Shown piece after piece: positions 1-11,747 of a stretch of 64,000 nt of DNA (the first letter of the stretch is position 1; the number at the start of each line of letters is the position of its first letter). Origin of the DNA: Rhynchosporium graminicola. Taxonomy: Eukaryota; Ascomycota; Leotiomycetes; Helotiales; Ploettnerulaceae. The position numbers and the translations under genes are program-made. Location of the stretch: contig FJUW01000071.1 of assembly GCA_900074885.1 (NCBI GenBank), positions 183,913 to 247,912 on the forward strand, given 5' to 3'. The notes under the pieces are model-generated. The model did not search any database and had not been told where the DNA came from. It saw only the letters and a list, made by a program, of their open reading frames with translations.

Positions 1-749
1 TAGGTAGTTAACTAGCGTAGTTCTAGGAACTCGTCCTATAACTAGCGTAGTTCTGCAGATAGGTTAGCGTTTAATTATCTCTCCTCTGCGAGCTTCCTTT
101 CTACCTCTTATAGCTAGTAAGCGCGGTCTTCCTATGAGTTACTTATAGTTACTATTAATATAGGGGTATTATCAGGGAGGTTTAGCGACTTAGTAAGTTC
201 GTTAATTATAATAAGAGTTAGGGAGCTTAACTCGGACGAGGCGTTATCGCGAGTACTCTTTACTATAGAGAGAGGTAAGTTACAGCGAGTATTACGAGTC
301 GCCGAAGAATAAGAAGTAGAGGGAGTCGGAGAACTAGTAGTCGATTTATCGGACTTAGGTTACTTCGGTTTAGGTATTATTCTTCAAGTTTATACTTAGT
401 ATAGGCCTTCTCTATATAGCGTAGTCTCTTGCGTTTAGTAGCTTTAGGCATAGAAGTATAATATAAGTAGATATTTACTATCTTCCTAGACGTAGGTAAA
501 AGAGTTATAGATAATATAACGCTTACTCTAGAAAAGTCTTAAAACTACCTAAGTAATAAGACCTTATATTACTATAAATATAAAGTAGTAAGAATCACTT
601 AAGAATCTATAACTAAGGAGTGAAGAAGTAGAGAGAGAATAGAAGTATATATATGAAAAGGGGCCCCTAAACTCTACTCGTGTAATCTCGCTTAGTAGTA
701 AGTGTTTCCACTAATAGGGAGAGACCTCTAAACCTGACCAGTCGTCACA
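1..749 (-). mobile_element. 5' end of an antisense LTR retrotransposon
   Basis: Read on the minus strand, the block starts at 749 with TGTGACGACTGG, sharing its first nine bases (TGTGACGAC) with the LTR of the Gypsy element at 5667. To its right, from 750, the sequence becomes colinear with the Gypsy gag of copy B (7273 onward), so 749/750 is an insertion junction. The candidate 5-bp target copy on this side is AAACG (750-754). About 300 bases inside, on the minus strand, an ATG at 451 opens a short basic reading frame (MPKATKRKRLRY...) that stops at 377 and probably marks the start of a RIP-broken gag. The rest of the element lies beyond the window edge. I cannot assign its superfamily or its exact LTR length. 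Confidence 0.6.
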
Positions 750-1552
750 AAACGTTACTATAACTTAGAACGTACTTATCCCGAGAAAGCTACTACCCTA
801 GTATAGCACTATAAGCTTACTATTACTACTACGACATCTACTAGTTCTACTCCTTACTAGTCCCTAAGCTTAGCCCCTCGATAAACTACTCTTATACTAT
901 ACGTACGTACTTCTACCCCGGTATAGTCTAGTACTCCCTCTGCGCTAAAACGCCTTACTACCTCGACTAGAGAACCCTTTAGGTATTATAGTTATAGATA
1001 GCTTAGTTATATTAAGCTAGACTACCCTAATCCGCCTAAGGTTTGATTAATTAACGAATTTCCAGAAGAGGATTAAGTAACTAAAGAAGCAGTAGAAGAT
1101 ATACCTTCCGAATCTGGACTAATACTAGAGAGAAACGATAAGACTTAGGTAAAAACTCCTTCTTAAGTCTATATAAGTATAATCTCTCTAATCTAGACCT
1201 TAACTCCTTAATAGGAAGTAAGTAATTTATATACCTAATTATAGTTAGTATAAACGAGCTAGGAGTTTCTATAAGTAGCTTAATCGATACTAGAGCGAAT
1301 AGTTATCTGTTTATTAATCGTACTCTTACTAGATAATTATCAGGGGCCCTTAGTATTAAAATCGAGCTACTGCTTTATTCTATTCTAATATATAAGTTCT
1401 AATAGTCTATTAGAACTTATATTACTTATTTTATATGTTTATACTTTTCTATTAATAGTAAGCGTATCTATAACTGCCTTTTTATTCTCCTCGATTTAGG
1501 ATAATAAGATATAATTATTAGTATTAAATAGATATAATAATTTCAGGTTAAG

Positions 1553-1754
1553 TATAACGACATAAGACTCAAGGCGGTATATAAGCAAGAATAAACAAGT
1601 AGGGAGGCTAAGAGCGATCTTATATAATCTAGTACGAAGGAAACAGAAAGATACAGAGCTCTGAAGGAGTCTGCACCTTCTATATATATAAGGAGGGTAT
1701 GCCTAAGGCACTGATACTAGCCCGTATCTGCTACGTATACTATGCGCCGTCATA
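1553..1754 (-). repeat. 3' LTR of the TRIM-like element
   Basis: This 202-bp repeat is the partner of 2768-2969, with the same length and the same termini. On the minus strand it is the 3' LTR, preceded (1755-1770) by a purine-rich tract that would serve as the polypurine primer. Its outer end, next to the TTAAG target copy, keeps CpA-containing bases that are mutated in the inner end of the partner LTR. Confidence 0.88.
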
Positions 1755-2040
1755 TTACCCCCTTCTAAGATAAAGGCTCGCCCTCGAGCCTTGAAGAATC
1801 GAAGTAACTAAGGAAATAAAGTAAGTATAAAACGCAGTTAAATATTAAGATAACCTTCTAAATTTCTATTAAACCGAAACCGTAGATACTAAGTTTTACT
1901 AAATAAGCGAGGCTAAGCGAGTAATTAAAACACTTGAAGGTTACGAAAGAAGAAGAGGTCCAAATCGAATTCTGATAAAGCTAAAAGATTAAGAAGAGTC
2001 GGATATCTTCATTAAGTAGATATAGGAAGTATTAAATTAA

Positions 2041-2405
2041 AGGTTCTAGTAGAGGGAGGTCGATTCTGCCGAGGGGGATAAATTATACCGGGGTATAAGG
2101 GTTACGAGTCGAATTCTGATAATTTCCGCTAGGGTAATAAGCTATTTCGTCCTAGCCTAAAAGTAAGGTTTTTCGCTATTAGAGCTGCTTTCGGAAGGTT
2201 AAAATCAGGTGAGGGGATAAAGGTTCTTTTCTAGTAGAAGGAGGTCGATTCTGCCGAGGGGGATAAATTATACCGGGGTATAGGGGTTACGAGTCGGATT
2301 CTAGTAATTTCCGCTAGGGTAATAAGCTACTTCGTTCTAGCTTAAAAGTAAGGTTTTTCGCTATTAGAGCTACTTTCGGAAGGTTAAAGTCAGGTAAGGG
2401 GATAA
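2041..2405. repeat. Tandem duplication of about 180 bp inside the TRIM-like element
   Basis: Bases 2041-2220 and 2221-2405 are adjacent direct copies. Both start AGGTTCT and end GGGGATAA, with roughly nine-tenths identity. Most differences are C/T or G/A, as RIP would produce, and the second copy has about five extra bases near its start. RIP normally acts on duplications longer than this, so the shared mutations could predate or postdate the duplication. No coding frame is visible in it. Confidence 0.85.
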
Positions 2406-2767
2406 TAAATATTAAGGCCTATAGGGAAGTTTCCACTTAAAATTCGTCTGCTGTTTTACTTCGTACGCACGAAGGAACGAGTTTCGAAGTATCCGAGAGT
2501 AACTTCGCAGTAATACTAGTGCTTCTAAGGCTGAATTACGTTTAAATTCCTAGCTATCCGAGAGATCTCTAGAATCTCGGCTCTTTTGAAAACTTAACTA
2601 TCGAATTCGTAATTAATAGTACTAACTGTTTCCGTATAATTCCGAAAATCTAAGGTAAGTAGAGATAACTCAGCGAAAAGCTCCTTAGTAATCGTATATA
2701 CGAATCGAGTTTTCTAGGTAAGATATTATTTAATACTATCCTTAGCGGTCTTAATCTTTCTATTTAA

Positions 2768-2969
2768 TATAATAATATAAGACTTAAGATAGTATATAAG
2801 TAAGAATAAATAAGTAGGGAGGCTAAGAGCGATCTTATATAATCTGGTACGAAGGAAACAGAAAGATATAGAGCTCTGAAGGAGTCTATACCTTCTATAT
2901 ATATAAGGAGGGTATACCTAAGGCACCGATACTGGCCCGTATCTGCCACGTATACCATGCGCCGTCACA
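2768..2969 (-). repeat. 5' LTR of the TRIM-like element
   Basis: This 202-bp repeat pairs with 1553-1754. On the minus strand it begins TGTGACGGCGCATGG at 2969. It is followed, just below 2768, by a leader starting TTAAATAGAAAGATTAAG, nearly the same as the leader after the LTR of copy B (TTAAATAAAAAGATTAAG, from 5935). The shared leader places both in one family with a common priming site. Confidence 0.88.
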
Positions 2970-5666
2970 TTAAGTTAGATATACTCTATTATAAGTTATT
3001 ATAATCGGAACGCTATCTAGCTACTTTCTAATATAATAAGAAGATAATTATAACTTTACTATCTTATAAACCTAATATTAATTAATCTTATTAAATCGAC
3101 GCTAACGCGCGGGACTTAGCTATAAACTAGCTAGACTAATACTAATTATACTAAATAGTAGTAATATAGTATATTAATATATTATCTTTATCTTTTAACT
3201 TATTTCCGCTTATTACTAAGAAATCGGAACTCTTTTCTGCTCCGAATTCATCGAGAAAGGTACTTATGCTAAAACCCTACTATAAGTATTTCTCTTAACC
3301 TCTGAGGATCTAGAAACTAGTTCCGATTTACTAAATTAGTATTATAGCTTTTTACTTTAATATAAAATATAAAAGTTCTAAATTATTTTTTACTAGTATC
3401 TATAAGATAAACTGCCTCTTATAAGACTATCTAAATAGTAACTCTCCTAAGGATCCTAATACCGAACGACTCATAGCCGAAAAGCTATCGGAATAATATT
3501 ATACTTTTAAGGAAGCTTTTTCTAAGCGGGATTCTAATATTCTTCTGCTATATCGCTTATATAATTATAAAATTATTCTAGAAGAATTATTACTTAATAT
3601 ATATTCGCTCTTATAATAGTAATCTATAGATAAACTATAAGTAACTAAGGAGTACCTTATAGAGAACCTAGATAAGGGATTTATCGAATCTAGCTAAAGT
3701 CTCTTTATATTACTTATACTATTTATTAAGAAAGCTAATAGAGGATTACGCTTCTATATCGACTATTATAAGCTTAATATAATTACTTAAAAGGATTCTT
3801 ACCTAATACTTAGGATTAATAAATTCTTAACTTATATATCTAAAGTAGTAATCTTTACTAAACTAGATATCTGAGTAGTATTTAACTATATCTATATAGA
3901 CTCCGAATCCGAGGAATATACTACTTTCTGAACTTGCTTCGGATCCTATAAATATAAAGTACTACTTTTTAGGCTCTATAATAGACTTAGTATATACTAG
4001 CGATATATAAATAATATACTACTAGACTACTTAGATAATTTCTATATAGCTTACTTAGATAATATTCTTATATACTCGGAAACGCTCTAAAAATATAAGG
4101 AATATATTAAATTAGTACTATAATACTTAATAAATATTAGACTCTAAGTAGATATTAAGAAAAGCGAATTCTATATTACTCGGACTAAATACCTCAGATA
4201 TATTATTATTACTAATAGAATCGAGCTAGATCCTGAGAAAGTAGTACTATTAGTAGACTAGAAGTACCCCGAAACGGTAATAGCTATGAAATCCTTCTTA
4301 GGATTCTATAGGTTCTATTATTAATTTATTCAGAATTTTAGTCTTATTATTAAACTTCTCTTAATACTTACTCGGCCTATAGTACTATAGAATTTTACTA
4401 ACGATTATAAGAAGTCCTTCGATGATTTATATTAATAGCTATTATTAGTATAGAAACTATACTATTTCGACCTTAAATTATAGACTAAACTAGAAACTAA
4501 TACTTCCGATAGTATAATAGCTAGAGTTATCTCCTAATTATATAAAGATAACTAGTAGTATCTAATTAGATTCTACTTCTATATTCTTAATAGATATAAA
4601 CTAAACTAAGAGATCTATAATAAGGAATTATATACTATTATTAAGTCTTTCTGGAAATAGAAACTAGAACTTATATCTCTATAACGCTATACTAGCGTGT
4701 ATATAGACTATCGATCCTGAGAATACTTTATAACTATTAAAGTCTTAACTAGTAAGTAAGCTAGATAGATAGAATTCCTTTCCGAATTTAACTTTTAAAT
4801 TATATATACACTTAGTAAAGATAACGCTAAAGCTAATATCCTTAGCTATAGGGAATAAGATCTAAGGATATAGGAATAATAGAAATAGGATAGTAGATCT
4901 TAGGTTTTACTACCTTTAGACTACTTAGACCCTAGGATTAACGCACAATTAGCTAAGTATTATATCGATTAAATTAGTTATATATACTTAATATCGCTAA
5001 GGACTAATACGTTATCGGAACTTATATATAACTCCTTTGATTTAATCGAGAAACTATACTAATTTAATTAAGAATCGTTTTCTAAGGAACGAAATATATT
5101 AAGAGATAGCTATATTATTAATAATAGTTTACTACTTTATAATAGTTATCTATACGTATAACGCTATACTCTACTATATACTTATTTAATTAGCGAAGTT
5201 TATAATTAAGTTTCCTCTACTTATCTAAACGCTTATAAGACCGCCGAAATAATTTCTACTTATTACTACTAGAAAGAACTTATATTAAACGTGAAATAGT
5301 ATACTCGTAATTACTACCTCTACTAGTACTCTTATTCGAAACAGACGAAATAGTAAGGATTCCTCTACTTATTACTAGTATCTAGCTACTCTATATAGCA
5401 CTTAGCTATAGATTTTAAGGACTTCTCGCCTAATAACTAAGGATTTAATAAGATATTAGTATTTATTAACCGCTTAGGGAAAGACTCCGTATCGATACTG
5501 TGCTACTATAATATCGATACCCGCGGGATAGTAATATTATTTATCTAATAGATATATTATTTCAGATATACTCTTAAGTTAATTATATCTGACTAAGGAG
5601 CTTAGCTAGTCTTATCCTTCTAGTAAGAGTTTTACTATATAATTAGAGTTAAGGTTAAGCTCTCTA

Positions 5667-5934
5667 TGTGACGACAGCTCACCTGAATGTCACATGAGAA
5701 GAAGGATAGATACTAGGGCCCAAGTTCACAGGTATCCCGGCAGAACTAGTATCCGACTCGGTATAGTATCGAGCTAGTACCGGTATATATATATAAGGTG
5801 CTTTATACTCTATCTCTCTTCTTCTTTCTTCCTTATCTTTTTGTTTCCTTCGTAGTAGACTATATAAGATCGCTCTTAGTCTCTCTACTTGTTTATTCTT
5901 ACTTATATACTACTTTAAGTCTTATATTATTATA
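5667..5934 (+). repeat. 5' LTR of copy B (268 bp)
   Basis: It begins TGTGACGACAGCTC and ends in a RIP-altered form of CGTTACA. A TATATATATAAGG segment about 125 bp in is a plausible promoter box. Its first 35 bases keep CpA and TpG, whereas the same bases in the 3' LTR (from 13314) are changed to TpA. Its inner end shows the reverse, being heavily mutated where the 3' LTR is intact. Confidence 0.93.
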
Positions 5935-6199
5935 TTAAATAAAAAGATTAAGATAGCCGGAGATAGCTTACTATAATATCTTACTACTAAGTTAGTTATT
6001 CGATAACTACTTATATATAGCTAAGATACTAGAGATCTCTCGGATAACTATAAATCAGGGTTTAATTTAGCTTATTATAAATAGTATAATAGAGGAGGTC
6101 TTTACTAACGCTCTTTTAATAACTCCCTTAGTATAAAGGAATTATAGATAGATTTTGAAGAAAGTATAATAAATACCTCGGAACTTTAACTTCTATATA

Positions 6200-7700
6200 T
6201 CGCTACTGAAATAGCTCTAATATACCCCTTTTTAAGCTACTATTATAGCTCTTAACTAATAAACTAAAGACTCCTCTAGTTCTAGGGGAACTTAACGCGA
6301 TCTCTCTCGCTCTACCTCCGAACTTAATCTGTTATATCCTTCCTTACTCTAAATATCTCTTACTCTAGAGAATATTAATACTTTATTAAGGAAGTACTAA
6401 CTAAGAGGGAAAGGAAAATAAAAGCGAAATTCACTAGGAGTATAATCGCTAAGTACTCTTATTACTATAAGTAACTCGAACCTGATTTATTCCCTCTTAT
6501 AATAATTAGCAGACTAAGAGGAAAAGAATAACTCTCTAGAAGATACTATAGATAGACTAATCTCTATATAAGATAAGTTCCTTATAGAGGTCTCTTACTT
6601 ATCTTCGACTCTCTTACTAGAACTAATATTATAATCTCCGCGTATAGCGGAGTTTAATAACCTAATAAACTCTATTCTAATACGTAGTACTAAGAGAGAA
6701 GATACTATTCCTAATAAACTATCTCCCTCTCCCGCCGCTGAATCGGTAGAGTTATACCTTAGGAAGTCTTATCTTACTAAGAAGATCTTATCCCTAGATA
6801 ATAGATTAGACCTTACCTTCTTCTAATAGAGAGTATCGATACGAGACCGGCTAGCTATAAACGCCGACTATTACCTTACGGACTTCTCCTAGCGCGTTCT
6901 CGTATAGGAGCTAGTTACTAGATTAGCTAAAGAGTATCTTACGCTTTAGTACCTTACTAACGAGTTTAAAACTAGCGATAAAATAATCTTCTTATTAAAG
7001 AAGAACTTTCTTACCGGTTTAGAGGAAGACGATTACTATAACGCTTTCTACTATTTAGAAATATAATAACTTAGCTATATACGCGAGACTTTCGCTAAGT
7101 TTTATAGTCGATTTTAAAGCGCTACTATCTAAGGTAAAGTTAAAAAGAAAGAGTAGTTCTTCTATATATAGGATAAGATTATACTATCCTTACGCGCTTT
7201 AACTCTTATTATTAAACTAACATGGAATAAGGACTACGCTTCTATAGTTAGATCTTTACTTTCTTTTAATACTAAGCGTTACTATAACTTAGAACGTACC
7301 TATCCCGAGAAAGCTACTGCCTAGGTATAGTACTATAAGCTTATTATTACTACTGCGATTACTATTAGTTCTACTTCTTACCGGTCCTTAAGCTTAGCTC
7401 CTCGATAAACTACTCTCGTATTATATATACGTATCTCTACCCCGGTACGGTCTAGTACTCCCTCCGCGCTAAAACGCCTTACTACCTCGACCGGAGAACC
7501 CCTTAGGTATTACGGTTATAAATAGCTTAGTTATATTAAGCTAGACTGCCCTAACTCGCTTAAGGTTTAATTAATTAATAAATTTCCGGAAGAGGATTAA
7601 GTAACTAAGGAAGTAGTAGAAGAAATACCTTCCGAATCTGGACTAATACTAGAGGGAAACGATAAGGCTTAGGTAAAAACTCCTTCTTAAGTTTATATAA
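6200..7700 (+). pseudogene. Copy B gag remnant with degenerate CCHC zinc knuckle
   Basis: This is the region between the leader and the protease, the usual place of gag. Near its end, codons 7505-7564 read R-Y-Y-G-Y-K-stop-L-S-Y-I-K-L-D-C-P, the outline of a retroviral-type CCHC knuckle. The first two cysteines and the histidine have become tyrosine and only the last cysteine is left. TGC/TGT to TAC/TAT and CAC/CAT to TAC/TAT are changes expected from RIP. Stops are dense throughout. The exact start is uncertain because no intact ATG frame survives. Confidence 0.7.
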
Positions 7701-10700
7701 GTATAATCTCTCTAATCTGGACCTTAACTCTTTAATAAGAAGTAAGTAATTTATATACCCGACTATAGTTAGTATAAACAGGCTAAGAGTCTCTATAAAT
7801 AGCTTAATCGATACTAGAGCGAATAGTTATCTGTTTATTAATCGCACTCTTATTAGACGACTATCGGGGGCCCTTAGTATTAAAATCAAGCTACTATCTT
7901 ATTCTATTCTAATATATAGTTTCTAATAGTCTATTAGAACCTATATTACCTATTTTATATATTTATACCTTTCTATTAATAGTAAGCGTATTTATAACTG
8001 CTTTTTTATTCTCCTCGATTTAGGATAGTAAAATATAATTATTAGTATTAAATAGATATAATAATTTCAGGTTAAGCTAAATACGCTCTACTATAAGCTA
8101 TTATAGTCGGAACGCTATCTAGCTACTCTCTGATATAATAAGGAGATAATTATAACTCTACTGCCTCGTAAACCTAGTATTAATTAATCTTATTAAATCG
8201 ACGCTAACGCGCGGGACTTAGCTATAAACTAGCTAGACTAATACTAATTATACTAAACGGTAGCGATACGGTATATTAACGTATCGTTCCTACTCTTTAA
8301 CTTATTTCCGCTTATCGCTAAGGAATCCGAACTCCTTTCTGCTCCGAATTTATCGAGAAAGGTACTTGCGCCGAAACTCTACTATAAGTACTCCTCTTAA
8401 CTTCTAAGGATCTAGAAACTAGTTCCGATTTACTAAATTAATACTATGGCTTTTCACTTTAATATAAAATATAAAGGTTCCGAATTATTCTTTACTAGTA
8501 TCTACGAGATAGACTACCTCTTATAAGACTATCTAAATAGCGACTCTCCTAAGGATCTTAATACCGAACGACTCGTAGCCGAAAAGCTACTGGAATAGTA
8601 TTATACTCTTAAAGAAGCTTTTTCTAAGCGGGATTCTAATATTCTTCTATTATATTACTTATATAATTATAAAATTATTTTAGAAGAACTATTACTTAAT
8701 ATATATTCGCCCTTATATTAGTAATCTATAGACGAATTACGAGTAACTAAGGAGTATCTTATAGAGAACTTAGATAAGGGATTCATCGAATCTAGCTAAA
8801 GTCCCTTTATATTACCTGTATTATTCGTTAAAAAGGCCGATAAAGGATTATGCTTCTATATTAACTATTATAAGCTTAATACGATCACTCGAAAGGATTT
8901 ATACTTAATACCCAGGATCGATAAGCTCTTAACCCGTATATCTAAAGTAGTGATCTTTACTAAACTAGATATCTAAGTAGTATTTAACTATATCTATATA
9001 GACCCTAAATCAGAGGAGTATACTACCTTCTGAACCCGCTTCGGATCCTATAAATATAAAGTACTACTTTTTAAGCTCTATAACAGACCTAGTACGTACT
9101 AGCGATATATGAATAATATACTACTAGACTACTTAGATGATCTCTATATAGCTTATCTAGATAATATCCTTATATACTCGGAAACGCTCTAGGAATATAA
9201 GGAATATATTAAATTAGTACTACGATACTTAATAGATATTAGATTTTAAGTAGATATTAAGAAAAGCGAATTCTATATTACTCGGACTAAATACCTCAGA
9301 TATATTATTACTACTAATAGAATCGAGCTAGATCCTGAGAAGGTAGTACTATTAGTAGACTAGAAGTACCCCGAAATAGTAATAGCTATAAAATCTTTCC
9401 TAGGATTCTATAGGTTCTACTATTAATTTATTCGGAATTTCGGCCTTATTACTAAACCTCTTTTAGTACTTACTCGGCTTATAATACTATAGAATTTCAC
9501 TAATAATTATAAAAAGTCCTTCGACGATTTATATTAATAGCTACTATTAGTATAGAAACTATACTATTTCGACCCTGAATTATAAACTAAACTAGAAACT
9601 AATACTTCTAATAGTATAATAGCTAGAGTTATCTCCTAATTATATGAAGATAACTAGTAGTATCTAATTAGATTTTACTCTTATATTCTTAATAGATATG
9701 AACTAAACTAAGAGATCTATAATAAGGAGCTATACGCTATTATTAAGTCTTTCCGGAAATAGAGACTAGAACTCATATCTCTATAACGCTATACTAGCGT
9801 ATATACGGACTATCGATCCTTAGAATACTTTATAACTACTAAGGTCCTAACTAGTAAGTAAGCTAGATAGATAGAATTCCTTTCCGAATTTAACTTTNAT
9901 AGAATTCCTTTCTGAATTTAACTTTTAAATTATATATACGCTTAGTAAAGATAACGCTAAAGCTAATATCTTTAGCTATAGGGAATAAGATCTAAGGATA
10001 TAAGAATAATAGAAATAGGATAATAGATCTCGGGTTTTATTACCTCTAGACCGCTTAGACCTTAAGATTAACGCGGAACTAGCTAAGTATTATATCGATT
10101 AAATCAGTTATATATACCTAATATCGCTAGGGACTAATACGCTACCGGAACCTATACGTAACTCCTTTAATTTAATCGAGAAACTATACTAATTTAACTA
10201 AGAATCGTTCTCTAATAAACGGAATATATTAGGAGATAGCTATATTATTAATAATAGTTTACTACTTTATAATAGTTATCTATACGTATAACGCTATACC
10301 TTGCTATATACTTGTTTAATTAGTGAAGTTTACGATTAAGTTTCTTCTACTTATTCGAATACTCGTAAGACTACCGAAATAATTTCTACCTATTACTACT
10401 AGAAAGGACTCGTATCGGATATGAAATAGTATACTTGTAATTACTGCTCTTATTAGTACTCTTATCTGAAGTAAACGAAATAGTAAGGATTCCTCTACTT
10501 ATTACTAGTACTTAGCTACTTTATATAGCACTTAACTATAGATTTTAAGGACTTCCCGCCTAATAACTAAGGATTTAATAAGATATTAGTATTTATTAAC
10601 TACCTAGGGAAGGACTCTGTATCGATACTATACTACTATAATATCGATACCCGCGGGATAGTAATGTTATTTATCTAATAGATATATCGTTTCGGATATA

Positions 10701-11640
10701 CTCTTAAGTTAATTATATCCGACTAAGGAGCTTAGTTTATTTTATCTTTCTAGTAAGAGTTTTGCTATATAATTAGAATTAAGGTTAAGCTCTCTACTTC
10801 CTTCTACTAGTAAACTGATAGATAAACGGAGATTATGAATTAGTATATTAACTAATACTTTAGACCCTTTATTAATTACTACTAGAGTAACTAGGGCGAA
10901 CTACTACTAATAATAGACCGCGCTTAAGTAACTTTACCTTATAACTCTATTAGTATAGCGCTATATACCCTTAAATATAATATACTACTACAGAATAGCT
11001 AGGACTAGAAGTAATCTACCGGATTAATACTATAAGAGAAGCTTAATTATACTAATACTAAATCCTTAGCTAAATATGCTAAATCCGCTATTAAGGTTAT
11101 AAAAGCTAATATGCTAGCTACTTAGTATAAGATAAGCGCCGTAACTAACCCGAAATAGCGTAGTATTAACTAGGAAGTTGAAGATAAGGTATTTCTCTTT
11201 ATAAGGAACTTTAAGAATTACTAGCTAAGTAAGAAGCTATCTAGTCTCTAGGTAGGACTATACTAAGTCTTAGCTAAGATCGGATACTCCTATAAGCTAA
11301 ATTTATCCCCGGGATCTTCTATATATAATATATTCGCTCCCGAATTACTCTTTAAGGACCCGGACGACTTATTATTAAGCTAGGAGTTATTAAACTTACT
11401 CCCGAAAGTTATTACTACTTAAGAAGAGTAGGAGTTATAAGATATACTTACTATATAGCTCTTAAGAAGTAATCTGAAGTATTAAGTTAGCTAGCTAAGC
11501 TATAACTCGGACTTAACTTAGTATAACGCTTCTGACTTAATAAGTACTCTGTATAAGCTTAGAGACTTCTATGCTACTAACCTAAGTAAACTTAGACTTT
11601 CGTATAAACTAGATTAGTAGATTAAGGCCTAGGAAGACAG
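7700..11640 (+). pseudogene. Copy B pol remnant (protease, RT, RNase H, integrase, chromodomain)
   Basis: In order: an aspartic protease start (S-L-I-D-T-R-A-N-S at 7801-7827); a reverse-transcriptase catalytic box A-Y-L-D-N-I-L-I-Y-S-E at 9151-9183 (YLDD with the last D turned to N); an RNase H start (E-T-N-T-S-N-S near 9594); and an integrase core with a S-D-stop-G-A motif near 10,715-10,735. From about 11,450 a tail ends in Y-K-L-R-D-F-Y-A-T-N, which matches the chromodomain-linked C-terminus of fungal chromoviruses as I remember it. Stops sit where W or Q codons are expected. The 27-bp repeat around the N at 9898 adds a false frameshift. Confidence 0.85.
9871..9925. other. Single-N join with duplicated 27-bp flanks (probable assembly artefact)
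   Basis: An N at 9898 sits between two near-identical 27-bp stretches (9871-9897 and 9899-9925, one C/T difference). Copy A has this sequence once. The likeliest explanation is two contig ends whose overlap was not merged. Confidence 0.85.
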
Positions 11641-11747
11641 AATAGATAACTATAGTTACTTAGAGGATAATAAGCTATTATAGTTACTAGTATTAGAATT
11701 TATTACTAGGAATAATCCCCCGATTATACTCTATAATAACGCTATAT

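Larger units (their letters stand above)
1553..2969 (-). mobile_element. Non-autonomous 1,417-bp LTR element (TRIM-like) with 5-bp target duplication
   Basis: Two 202-bp LTRs (1553-1754 and 2768-2969) bound a 1,013-bp interior. The element is flanked by TTAAG at 1548-1552 and 2970-2974. The empty site is visible in copy B, which runs straight through the same sequence near 8080. Read on the minus strand, the LTR begins TGTGACGG and ends in what was CGTTACA. A purine tract ending GGGGGTAA stands just before the 3' LTR. The 3' half of the LTR, the primer-binding region and about 120 bp of leader resemble the full-length Gypsy element, but the upstream half of the LTR (U3) does not. No gag-pol is present. 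It probably moved with enzymes of the autonomous family; that is inference. Confidence 0.88.
750..5666 (+). pseudogene. Copy A gag-pol remnant (interrupted at 1553-2969)
   Basis: The frame-by-frame translation keeps recognisable Ty3/Gypsy landmarks despite many stops. There is a gag CCHC knuckle region near 980-1040. A protease start with an L-I-D-T-R-A-N-S motif lies near 1270-1310, where the active-site glycine has become arginine. The reverse-transcriptase box reads A-Y-L-D-N-I-L-I-Y-S at 4049-4078, with the second catalytic aspartate turned to asparagine, as a G-to-A change on a GAT codon would do. RNase H and the start of the integrase core follow. The integrase is cut at 5666 by the insertion of copy B and resumes at 13587. 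No product can be expected. Confidence 0.85.

Noticed and set aside
2764..2958. 64-codon minus frame
   Set aside because: It lies within the 5' LTR of the TRIM-like element; LTR sequence, not a gene.
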